The translations under genes and the position numbers were made by a program. Below are positions 57,477 through 64,000 of a DNA stretch of 64,000 bases, one piece after another. The DNA comes from Opitutaceae bacterium (GTDB taxonomy: Bacteria > Verrucomicrobiota > Verrucomicrobiia > Opitutales > Opitutaceae), in contig JAHFTD010000002.1 of NCBI GenBank assembly GCA_023269565.1, positions 1 through 64,000 of the forward strand, written 5' to 3'. Within the stretch, counting starts at the first letter, position 1. Each line of letters begins with the position of its first letter. The notes beneath the pieces are model-generated. The model was not told the DNA's origin and ran no database searches. It was given only the letters and a program-made list of their open reading frames with translations.

Positions 57477-58277
57477 ATGGCCGCTCCCTCGACTCAGTCC
57501 GTGCCCGCTGCAGCCGAATACCACATCAAGCTTCCCGTCTTCGAGGGGCCGCTCGACCTGCTGCTGTTCCTCATCCGCAAAAACGAGCTCGATATCTACG
57601 ACATCCCGATCGACACCGTCACCCGGCAATACCTGGAGGTCCTCTACGCCCTGAAAGACCTCCAGCTCGACGTGGCCGGCGAGTTTTTCGTCATGGCCGC
57701 GACGCTGATGGAGATCAAAAGTCGCCTGCTCCTCCCCAAGCACGAGCAGGCCGTCGACCCCAACGCCGGGGAGGACGACCTCGATCCGCGTTGGGAACTC
57801 GTCCACCAGTTGCTGCAATACAAGAAATTCAAGGAAGCCGCCGGCAACCTCGGCCAGATGGCGGGCAACGCCCAGGACATGCTGCCGCGCTCCACTTCCA
57901 TCTTCACGCCCGCCGCCGACCGTCCGCTGCGACCCGTCGACCGCCTCGATCTGTGGAGCTCCTTCAACATAGTCCTGCGCCGCCTCGCGGAGAAACTCGT
58001 CGTCGGTGAAATTCACGCCGAGCAGGTGACCGTCGCCGACCAGATGGAATACATTCTCGCGCACCTAGCCGCTCGGCGTCGCTTCACCTTCTCCAGCCTG
58101 TTTGACCACAAAATCTCACTCCGCCGGCTCGTGGCCACTTTTCTCGCCCTGCTCGAACTCGCCCGCCTCCGCCAGCTCACCCTCCAGCAGAACGAGGCCT
58201 TCGACGACATCGAATGCACCGCGGTGGAGGAAAACGCTCTTGAAACGCCGCCCACCGCGGACACCTTGGCGACGTAA
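57477..58277 (+). CDS. scpA: Segregation and condensation protein A
   Basis: ScpA is the kleisin of the SMC-ScpAB condensin complex. The 266-residue protein (ATG 57477) has the kleisin motifs YHIKLPVFEGPLDLLLFLIRKNELDIYDIPI and FFVMAATLMEIKSRLLLPK, an acidic middle, and a C-terminal winged helix. Its partner scpB is 52 kb upstream in this window, on the other strand; the two are often next to one another in other bacteria. Confidence 0.94.
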   Translation: MAAPSTQSVPAAAEYHIKLPVFEGPLDLLLFLIRKNELDIYDIPIDTVTRQYLEVLYALKDLQLDVAGEFFVMAATLMEIKSRLLLPKHEQAVDPNAGEDDLDPRWELVHQLLQYKKFKEAAGNLGQMAGNAQDMLPRSTSIFTPAADRPLRPVDRLDLWSSFNIVLRRLAEKLVVGEIHAEQVTVADQMEYILAHLAARRRFTFSSLFDHKISLRRLVATFLALLELARLRQLTLQQNEAFDDIECTAVEENALETPPTADTLAT

Positions 58278-58278
58278 G

Positions 58279-58530
58279 ATGAAAAAAACTCCACGCCGCC
58301 GCGCCGCCAAGGCCCACCTGCTCGGGCTCGGACTTGACCACACCGACGGCCACAAACGCCTGACTTCCGCCGAGCAGTTCACCATCATTGGCGGCTCGGA
58401 GGAGACCCACGGCCGCATGACGGAGACCGTCGTCAAAACCTTCGAGGTGCTGAAACAGCGCCGTAAGCCGCTCGATGCGGTCGAGCCCGCCGAGCTCGCC
58501 GAAATCATCCACGAGTCCACGCCCGAATAA
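58279..58530 (+). CDS. Small conserved hypothetical protein
   Basis: The 83-residue protein begins with a basic stretch (KKTPRRRAAKAHLLGLGLDHTDGHKRLT) and ends acidic (EPAELAEIIHESTPE). No signal peptide. The start codon follows the scpA stop by 1 nt, so it is translated with scpA. The phrase HKRLTSAEQFTIIGGSEETHGRMTETVVKTFEVL looks well folded and helical. I do not recognise a family; it may be a kleisin-linked or Verrucomicrobia-specific protein. Confidence 0.75.
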   Translation: MKKTPRRRAAKAHLLGLGLDHTDGHKRLTSAEQFTIIGGSEETHGRMTETVVKTFEVLKQRRKPLDAVEPAELAEIIHESTPE

Positions 58531-58573
58531 GCTGCCGTTTGATTTTCCCGCCAACCTGACTAGTCTCCCCGCC

Positions 58574-58897
58574 ATGTCCGCCAAAATCGCCCAACTCGAT
58601 GCCAGTAATTTCCAGTCCACCATCGCCGGTGCCCAGCCCGTGCTTGTGGACTTCTGGGCCCCGTGGTGCGGCCCGTGCAAGGCCATCGCCCCCATCCTGG
58701 AGGAGTTGGCCACCGAGTTCGACGGCAAGCTCAGCATCGCCAAGGTCAACGTCGACGAGAACAGCGACCTCACCGTGCAATACAACGTCCGTGCCATCCC
58801 CACGATGCTGCTTTTCAAAGGCGGCCAGGTGATCGACCAGTTCGTCGGCATGATGGACAAGGCCACACTCAAGACCAAGCTCGCTGGCAAAATCTAA
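58574..58897 (+). CDS. trxA: Thioredoxin
   Basis: The 107-residue protein is a classical cytoplasmic thioredoxin with the redox motif FWAPWCGPCKAIAP, the cis-proline in AIPTMLLFKGGQ and the usual length. It reduces protein disulfides. It is the last gene of the lptD-like operon, 43 nt after the 83-aa gene. Confidence 0.96.
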   Translation: MSAKIAQLDASNFQSTIAGAQPVLVDFWAPWCGPCKAIAPILEELATEFDGKLSIAKVNVDENSDLTVQYNVRAIPTMLLFKGGQVIDQFVGMMDKATLKTKLAGKI

Positions 58898-58955
58898 GAA
58901 GCGCGCCGGCTAAATCGCCCCAGTGGCATCATCCTGGGCGCAAGGGCGGACGGAT

Positions 58956-59639
58956 TCAGCCCTCCACGCCGGGCACGCTGACTGACCGGCCATTGTCCTT
59001 CGGTCCCAGTGAGAGAATGAAGGGCGCGGCGGTTTCGGCCCACTTATCCGGCTTGGGGTGGCTGGAAGCGCCGTCGCTCCAACTCTGCCGGAGCATGTCG
59101 GTGTCGATGACGCCGGGGTTTAGCGGCACGACGGCCATGCCGGCGGGCAGTCCCTGGGCGAGCGCCTTGGACAGTCCCTCGATGGCGTATTTCGAGGCGC
59201 AATAGGGAGCGAAGTCGGCGGCCGCGCTCCGGCCCCAGCCGGAGCTAAGATTGACGATCACGCCGCTGCCCCGCGCCACCATCGCGGGGACAAAATGCCG
59301 GATGACGTTCGCCACTCCCTTCACATTCACATCAATCAGCTGGTCGAACTCGCGCGCGGGAATTTTCCAGAGCGGTGCGGGATTGTTCATCAGGGCAGCG
59401 TTGTTGATCAACAGATCCGGCGCGCCGTGCGCCGCGAGCACTTTCTCCGCCCAGAGGGCGACCCGGTTGTCCTGCGCCACATCGACCGCGGCGAAATCGT
59501 GCGGGAGCGGATGGGTGAATCGCAGCTCCACCACTGCGGCGCTCCGTCCACAGCCAATGACGGTGTGTCCGTGGGCGATATACCACTCGGCCAGAGCGCG
59601 GCCCAGGCCGCGGGTGACGCCGGTGATGACGATCTTCAT
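58956..59639 (-). CDS. SDR-family oxidoreductase
   Basis: The 227-residue short-chain dehydrogenase/reductase (ATG 59639) has a glycine-rich nucleotide site written TGVTRGLGRAL, NNAALMN, the catalytic serine in VNLSSGWG and the YCASK tyrosine/lysine pair. Substrate unknown. It is 73 nt downstream of the exbD stop on the same strand. Confidence 0.88.
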   Translation of the reverse strand: MKIVITGVTRGLGRALAEWYIAHGHTVIGCGRSAAVVELRFTHPLPHDFAAVDVAQDNRVALWAEKVLAAHGAPDLLINNAALMNNPAPLWKIPAREFDQLIDVNVKGVANVIRHFVPAMVARGSGVIVNLSSGWGRSAAADFAPYCASKYAIEGLSKALAQGLPAGMAVVPLNPGVIDTDMLRQSWSDGASSHPKPDKWAETAAPFILSLGPKDNGRSVSVPGVEG

Positions 59640-59713
59640 CCTGGCAGTAGTGCGGAGCGAAAATCGCGGAGCGAGCAGAAAGCAGTCTGGCTCACGCACC
59701 GCTCCCTTCGCGG

Positions 59714-60124
59714 TTACCGCGATTGCAGACGAATTTTATTCATCCCGCGCTTGCGACAGGCATCCATCGCGGCGGTGAGGAAGCGCAGCGGGGTGTTCTC
59801 ATCCGAGCGGATGAGCACGGTGACATCCTTCGAGACGTTGCCGACCTGGGCCATGAGGTTGTCAATGTCCTCCAGCTTGGCCGGGATGGACTTCGCTCCG
59901 GCGACGATGGTGTATTCGCCGGCCTTGGTGATGTTGACGGTCAGCGAGTCCTTCAGCTCGCTCTTGCCGGCGGTCTCCACCTTGGGGAGCGTGAGGTTCA
60001 TCGTGGCGATCGTCTTGAACGACATGGTGACGAAGGCGAAAAAGATCAGCATAACGAGCACGTCGATCAAGGGCACGAGGTTCATCTCAGGCCGCCGGCG
60101 CCGTTTGCGGTAGAGTGCGCTCAT
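59714..60124 (-). CDS. exbD: ExbD/TolR-type proton-channel protein
   Basis: The 136-residue protein (ATG 60124) has the N-terminal transmembrane helix MNLVPLIDVLVMLIFFAFVT, with the key aspartate in PLIDVL, and a periplasmic domain. It pairs with ExbB to drive TonB or TolA. The track's 306-residue ORF is a shadow of exbB upstream. The start overlaps the exbB stop by 4 nt. Confidence 0.9.
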   Translation of the reverse strand: MSALYRKRRRRPEMNLVPLIDVLVMLIFFAFVTMSFKTIATMNLTLPKVETAGKSELKDSLTVNITKAGEYTIVAGAKSIPAKLEDIDNLMAQVGNVSKDVTVLIRSDENTPLRFLTAAMDACRKRGMNKIRLQSR

Positions 60125-60684
60125 GGCCGGGTATGCCGGCCGAGCACGCGTTCGAGCAGGAGGTCGATCTTGACCGCGTAATTCTCGACCTTGCGCTGGA
60201 GGAATCCGCTGCCAACCAGTGACGGGATGGCGATGGAGAGGCCGATGACCGTGGCCGAGAGCGCCAGTGCCACGCCCTTGGTGAACGCCACCGGATCGGG
60301 CAGGCCCGTGTCGGGGGCGATTTGCGAAAAGACCTGCAGCAAACCCGTGACGGTGCCGGTGAGTCCGATGAGCGGCGCGGTCGCGTAGATGACGTCGAGA
60401 TAGGGGATGCCGCGCTCGAGGCGGTTGATCTCGAGCCGGGCGAAGGCCTTCACCGCCTCGGGATCCGCCTTGTGCTCGTTGGCGAAGCCAAGGATGCGCG
60501 CCAGCACCGAGTGCGTGCCGCCGGAATACGCCCGCCCGTGCACCACGGCGTCCACCAGATCGTCGGGCAGCACCGCACCCTTGCGCAGGGCGTAGAGGCG
60601 TTCGCAGATGATAAAGACCGCGGCGATGGAGCAAAGCGCGAGCGGATAGATGAGCAGGCCGGCGCCTTTAAAGATATCAAGCAT
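60121..60684 (-). CDS. exbB: ExbB/TolQ-type proton-channel protein (MotA family)
   Basis: The 187-residue protein (ATG 60684) has three transmembrane segments and the MotA/TolQ/ExbB core LDVIYATAPLIGLTGTVTGLLQVFSQI...VAFTKGVALALSATVIGLSIAIPSLVG. With ExbD it forms the inner-membrane motor for TonB-dependent transport. The ATG is preceded by a usable GA-rich site. The transglutaminase-like gene ends 75 nt upstream, so the three may share a transcript. Confidence 0.9.
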   Translation of the reverse strand: MLDIFKGAGLLIYPLALCSIAAVFIICERLYALRKGAVLPDDLVDAVVHGRAYSGGTHSVLARILGFANEHKADPEAVKAFARLEINRLERGIPYLDVIYATAPLIGLTGTVTGLLQVFSQIAPDTGLPDPVAFTKGVALALSATVIGLSIAIPSLVGSGFLQRKVENYAVKIDLLLERVLGRHTRP

Positions 60685-60758
60685 GGACGTGGGGGTTGAG
60701 TGAAATCGGCTTATAGACGCGCACAAGCCGGAAAAGGTTCATGGGCGGGGCATTTTTT

Positions 60759-62549
60759 CTAATTTTTCCCGGTCTTGAGCCGGGTTGCGAGCGCGTTCAT
60801 CTCCATCTCCAACTGCCGGCCCGATTCCACGCGGAGCGTCTGGCGCGCGCGCTCAAGCATCTGGAGTGCTGCCGGTGTCTCGCCGAGGCCTTGCAGGTGG
60901 TTGATGAACGGAGCGACGACCTGATCGAAGAAATCGATGCTCGCCCCGCGACCTTCGGTGTCGAGGAGATGCTTGAAGGTGCGGATTTGATCGGCCAGGT
61001 CCTCCTCGCGAATACTCCGCTCCATGCGCTCGGTCGACTGCCGGATGCTGAGGTCGGTGCGATCCGAGCTGTATTTGCGTGTGAGCCGCTGTTCCTCGTG
61101 GTTCGCCGCGCTCAGTTCGCCGCGCGCGCGCAGACTCTGGGCGATCTGCCGCTTGAAAGCCGCCTCGATATCCGGGTAACGCTGGAAAGCGATCGCTGCC
61201 TCGTGCAGCGTGACCTCGATCATGCGCGCGTCCACCCCCGCGCTCGTCTGGACGCGCAGCAGCATCCGCCAAGCTTCGAGGTTGCGATGCTCGCGGTTGA
61301 CGGCCTCGCGGGCGGCGCGCACCGCTCCGGCTAGGTCGCCGGTCCGGAGGTATTCGCCCGCAAAGGCGGTATGGAGTTGCGAGAATTTGTAGCCGGGCAG
61401 CGCGTGAAAGTGCTCGGAGAGGAACACCAGCTCGTGGTCGGTGACGTTGGCCCAAGTCTGCGGATCCCAGGCGAGCCCGACCACGAATTTCTGTTCGGCG
61501 TAGCGCCCGCAGTCGAGCACCCAGCCGTCGCCGCCGAGGTAGCCGAACCACGCGTGCCGGCCATCGAGCCCAGCGCCGCGGAGGAGGATGGTCGGGATGC
61601 CCTTGGCCTTGCCGGCGCTGTAAGCGAAGTAGGCCTGGTCGACGCAGATACCGCCCTCCTGCCGGATGGTGGCGAGCCGGTAGTCGGGCTTCTTCCAGTC
61701 GGACTGGTTGGCCACCAGCCGATCCTTGCGATAGCGGATGAGATCGTAGGCTTTGGCGAAGTCGGACAGCACCCACGGCACGTTGCTGCGCGCCCAATCC
61801 AGTTCGACAAAAGGCGCGGGCGAATCGACGACATATTTCAATTCGACGGCGGACAGACGCTTGAAGCGGTGCAAGGACTGGCCGCTGCGGTCGAGTTTAA
61901 TCCAGTAGGCAAAGGCGTCGGACGGCGCGGGAAATTCGCGCGGCAGCACGGAAGCGCTCACCTGTCCGTGCGGCCAGAACGGCGGCGGAGGCACGTCGAA
62001 CACCACCGCGATTGCGAGCGCGAGATTCTGGTAATCCGCGAAGTGCGCGGAGTCGGCGGTGTAGAGCTGCTGCAGAATGTCGAGCACGCGCAGCGGGTGG
62101 TCCACGGGCTGGAGCGTGGTGAAGAATTCCTCGGAGAAGGCGGCCGAGCCCAGTGCGTGGAGCTGCAGTTCGCGCGACAGGTGCGCCGCGGCTGAGCCAG
62201 GGCCCCACTGGTAGCGCGTGGCCATGTTGGCGTGTCCAACCTTCGCGGTTTTGACCGCGTCAACCCAATCGCGCACAGCCTTGCCGTCGGGTTGCCCGAG
62301 CAAATCGGCCCAGCGATAGAGATAATACCACGCCGCCGCCGCACCGCGGCCAGACTCGTAGGCGGCGAAGGCAGCGCGACGTAGCATCGCAACCTGCGAA
62401 CCCCAGCTGGTCCGCTCCGCTTCGTCCACCAGCGCAGTCACACGGCCGGGCGCGGGCACGCGGGCCAGCTCCGCGGAGGTTATGTCGTCGAGGGCCGCGA
62501 GGCGCGTGGCGGAGCAGAGGCTCAGCAGGAGGGCGATGCGCAGATGCAT
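60759..62549 (-). CDS. Exported transglutaminase-like protein with a helical C-terminus
   Basis: The ATG at 62549 (596 aa) is preceded by the true 5' boundary; the 706-aa track ORF runs into the CPBP gene. A signal peptide (RIALLLSLCSATRLAAL) is followed by an N-terminal helical part and a transglutaminase-like core with the cysteine in GGICVDQAYF (~302), the histidine in GRHAWFGYLG (~332) and the aspartate in WVLDCGRY (~345). The last ~200 residues are helical and look TPR-like (AGAVRAAREAVNREHRNLEAWRMLLR). It may be a peptidase or cross-linker acting in the periplasm. Confidence 0.78.
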   Translation of the reverse strand: MHLRIALLLSLCSATRLAALDDITSAELARVPAPGRVTALVDEAERTSWGSQVAMLRRAAFAAYESGRGAAAAWYYLYRWADLLGQPDGKAVRDWVDAVKTAKVGHANMATRYQWGPGSAAAHLSRELQLHALGSAAFSEEFFTTLQPVDHPLRVLDILQQLYTADSAHFADYQNLALAIAVVFDVPPPPFWPHGQVSASVLPREFPAPSDAFAYWIKLDRSGQSLHRFKRLSAVELKYVVDSPAPFVELDWARSNVPWVLSDFAKAYDLIRYRKDRLVANQSDWKKPDYRLATIRQEGGICVDQAYFAYSAGKAKGIPTILLRGAGLDGRHAWFGYLGGDGWVLDCGRYAEQKFVVGLAWDPQTWANVTDHELVFLSEHFHALPGYKFSQLHTAFAGEYLRTGDLAGAVRAAREAVNREHRNLEAWRMLLRVQTSAGVDARMIEVTLHEAAIAFQRYPDIEAAFKRQIAQSLRARGELSAANHEEQRLTRKYSSDRTDLSIRQSTERMERSIREEDLADQIRTFKHLLDTEGRGASIDFFDQVVAPFINHLQGLGETPAALQMLERARQTLRVESGRQLEMEMNALATRLKTGKN

Positions 62550-62620
62550 GGTGCGAGCAAAGGCAATGCTCCACCCGCATGCAATCCGCCTTCCGTTCCG
62601 ATTTCCAAGCCGGGCCAGTT

Positions 62621-63319
62621 CTACAAACCCGGCATTGTCCCTGAATAGATGAGGGCAAACCCGATCGTATCCAGCGTGCCGTGCATGATGATCGAGACCC
62701 AGAGATTGCGCCCGCTCAGATAATACGCGAGGCACTGCATGACTCCGCCGAGTCCAGTGCTCAACATGCCGGAGGTTCCCTGGTAGCTGTGCAACGATCC
62801 GAAAAGGATGCTGCTCAGAATCACCGCGATTATTTTCCCGTCGAGCCGCTGTCCAAAGATGTCGGTCAGCCGATTGCACAGGTAGGCCCGGTTGATGATT
62901 TCCTCACCGAAGGCGGCAAACGTCCACGACAGCGTCAGGGCCACCAGCAACAGCCGCCAGTTACCAATCATGGGACGGAAGGAACTGAGGTCGGGCGGAT
63001 GGCTCGTGATCATAGCGACCAGCGGGTCAAACACCCAATTGCTGAGCGCGCCGGCGACCAGGCCGGCCAGCAAGCCCCAGCCGATTGTGCGCGGCCAGCC
63101 CATCGCGGGTCGGCCCATGCCGATTCCACGCCAACCAACGCGACGCAACATCAGCGACAGCCAGCCCAGCACCATCAGGGTCGGTGAGATCTGGATGCCA
63201 AAGCCAAGAAATTGGATGGAAGTTACCGCCCCAAGCAACAGCAGCTCCAGCATGGCGAGCGGCCGGCTCTGCGCATAAGCGTTGCGCCAATCGGCTGGCG
63301 CCGGGTGAATTTCATTCAT
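62621..63319 (-). CDS. CPBP-family intramembrane metalloprotease
   Basis: The 232-residue membrane protein has five or more hydrophobic helices and the CPBP (CAAX protease, bacteriocin-processing) motifs: EEIINRAYL near residue 138, FGSLHSYQG, and IIMHGTLDT. Such proteins can cleave prenylated or membrane substrates in the bilayer, but many have unknown targets. The start at ATG 63319 (two residues after the track start) is preferred. It lies 71 nt upstream of the transglutaminase-like gene. Confidence 0.86.
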   Translation of the reverse strand: MNEIHPAPADWRNAYAQSRPLAMLELLLLGAVTSIQFLGFGIQISPTLMVLGWLSLMLRRVGWRGIGMGRPAMGWPRTIGWGLLAGLVAGALSNWVFDPLVAMITSHPPDLSSFRPMIGNWRLLLVALTLSWTFAAFGEEIINRAYLCNRLTDIFGQRLDGKIIAVILSSILFGSLHSYQGTSGMLSTGLGGVMQCLAYYLSGRNLWVSIIMHGTLDTIGFALIYSGTMPGL

Positions 63320-63484
63320 GGGCACACGGTGACGGGCTTCCCTCGATGGGCAAAGCGTTCTCGACGAGTGTGCTCGTATCCGCGTTGAGCACCCCCGGCC
63401 TTGCGTTAGGGGGACCGGACGCTCCCCCGGCCAGCAAGGTCGCGCTCGTTCGATCCATTGGAAGGACCGGCGAATGCGGGCCTC

Positions 63485-63742
63485 TCAAAATTTCGGGATC
63501 ACCCCGCGGGAGTTTTCCGGAACCTTCGGCGTTCGCCCGGCCGCGGCCGGGGCCCGGTTGACCACACTGGACTGAATGATCAACCCGTGGACTATGGGAA
63601 TGGCCTTATCGCCGCCCGGCGTGTAGTAATAGGAAACAGTATTGTCGCTCAACTGCAGTTCATTCCATTTGGTTCCATAGGCGCTGAGGGTCGATTGGAT
63701 TTGCTCCTCCGTCCAAGCGACCGGCAGCGTCAATTTCGCCAT
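63485..63742 (-). CDS. Small protein of unknown function
   Basis: The ATG at 63742 gives 85 residues: AKLTLPVAWTEEQIQSTLSAYGTKWNELQLSDNTVSYYYTPGG, then a proline-rich tail ending VPENSRGVIPKF. No signal peptide. It may be the intact end of a formerly longer gene (see the following entry). I do not recognise a family. About 165 nt without a gene separate it from the CPBP gene; I see nothing there. Confidence 0.5.
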   Translation of the reverse strand: MAKLTLPVAWTEEQIQSTLSAYGTKWNELQLSDNTVSYYYTPGGDKAIPIVHGLIIQSSVVNRAPAAAGRTPKVPENSRGVIPKF

Positions 63743-63782
63743 GAGGGGACGCAGGGAGGGCATGGCAAGGTGACCTCGACCG

Positions 63783-63890
63783 TCAGATCGCCCGCGCAAA
63801 CTCCTCCGGCGGGATGCCGACGGCCTCCTGGGCCAGCGCCCAGCCGGGCAGCAGTTGCAGCAAAATGATGGCGACACGCCTCAGCACCAC
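63783..63890 (-). pseudogene. Signal-peptide-like fragment, possible gene remnant
   Basis: From a GTG at 63890 the frame reads VVLRRVAIILLQLLPGWALAQEAVGIP, a convincing signal peptide and cleavage site, but stops after 35 codons. The next small gene on the same strand begins 40 nt downstream in a different frame. Either this is a very short secreted peptide, or a larger gene has been broken by a frameshift. The evidence is limited to the signal-like stretch. Confidence 0.3.
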
Positions 63891-64000
63891 CCGAGCAAAA
63901 CAAAACCCCGCCGGCACGCAATCCGCCTTCACACCGCGGCCCATGAATCGAATCGACACCGCCGCGCCATGTGTCACGTTCGCCGCCATCACCCCTCGCC

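Overview
The window reads as a continuous stretch of chromosome from a GC-rich Gram-negative bacterium of the Verrucomicrobiota, most likely family Opitutaceae. I infer this from the overall gene flavour: a DUF5069 protein beside alaS, a plant/cyanobacterium-type IspH with a long N-terminus, many small Verrucomicrobia-like secreted proteins, LPS assembly genes (lpxK, an LptD-like protein), menaquinone genes of the o-succinylbenzoate route, and interspersed SLELG-type and REP-like repeats. No search was run, so the taxonomic call is inference. I found no tRNA, rRNA, CRISPR array, prophage or insertion sequence. Genes are very tightly packed, often with 4-nt ATGA/GTGA overlaps, and no stretch above 300 bases lacks a gene.

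Layout. 1-3.8 kb: end of an RND-type exporter, an MBL-fold exonuclease-like protein, a DUF3108 protein, a 3-methyladenine DNA glycosylase, then rplU-rpmA with a clear terminator. 3.8-5.9 kb (minus): scpB, chorismate mutase and a Gfo/Idh/MocA oxidoreductase, overlapping by 4 nt. 5.9-12.5 kb (plus): pgi, a coiled-coil membrane protein, a 47-aa lipoprotein missing from the ORF track, rsmI, a Ppx/GppA protein and an M28 peptidase. 12.5-16.8 kb (minus): lpxK, an M29 aminopeptidase, adenosine deaminase and an RluA-family pseudouridine synthase. 16.9-22.5 kb (plus): class V aminotransferase, topoisomerase III, class II aldolase and a P-loop kinase-like protein. 22.5-24.7 kb: an ECF sigma factor / zinc-finger anti-sigma cluster enclosing two exported proteins. 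24.7-34.8 kb: menB, kup (opposite strand), and a six-gene minus-strand operon MBL-ribD-rdgB-metG-menF-menD. 34.9-40.7 kb: alaS (carrying inserted repeats and ending in a REP-like palindrome), a DUF5069 protein, pdxH and an extended ispH. 40.7-44.7 kb (minus): a ParA-like ATPase with three unrecognised partners (helical protein, proline-rich coiled coil, outer-membrane barrel). 44.8-47.2 kb: two hotdog thioesterases, TonB and a secreted protein. 47.3-51.7 kb: hybrid histidine kinase, single-domain receiver and a pseudo-kinase/receiver/adenylate-cyclase protein. 51.7-58.9 kb: glgB, then an lptD-like / rsmB-like / scpA / 83-aa / trxA operon. 58.9-64 kb (minus): SDR, exbD, exbB, a transglutaminase-like protein, a CPBP protease and a small unknown protein.

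How it fits together. Most of the window is housekeeping: central carbon (pgi, fba, glgB), respiratory quinone (menF, menD, menB), riboflavin and B6 cofactors, isoprenoids, translation (metG, alaS, L21, L27, rsmI, RluA, RsmB), chromosome maintenance (scpA, scpB, topB, mpg) and envelope biogenesis. The parts most likely to hold undescribed biology are the ParA / coiled-coil / barrel cluster, the kinase-receiver-cyclase relay, the ECF sigma cluster, the unusual IspH N-terminus, and the repeats that have invaded alaS and supply its stop codon.
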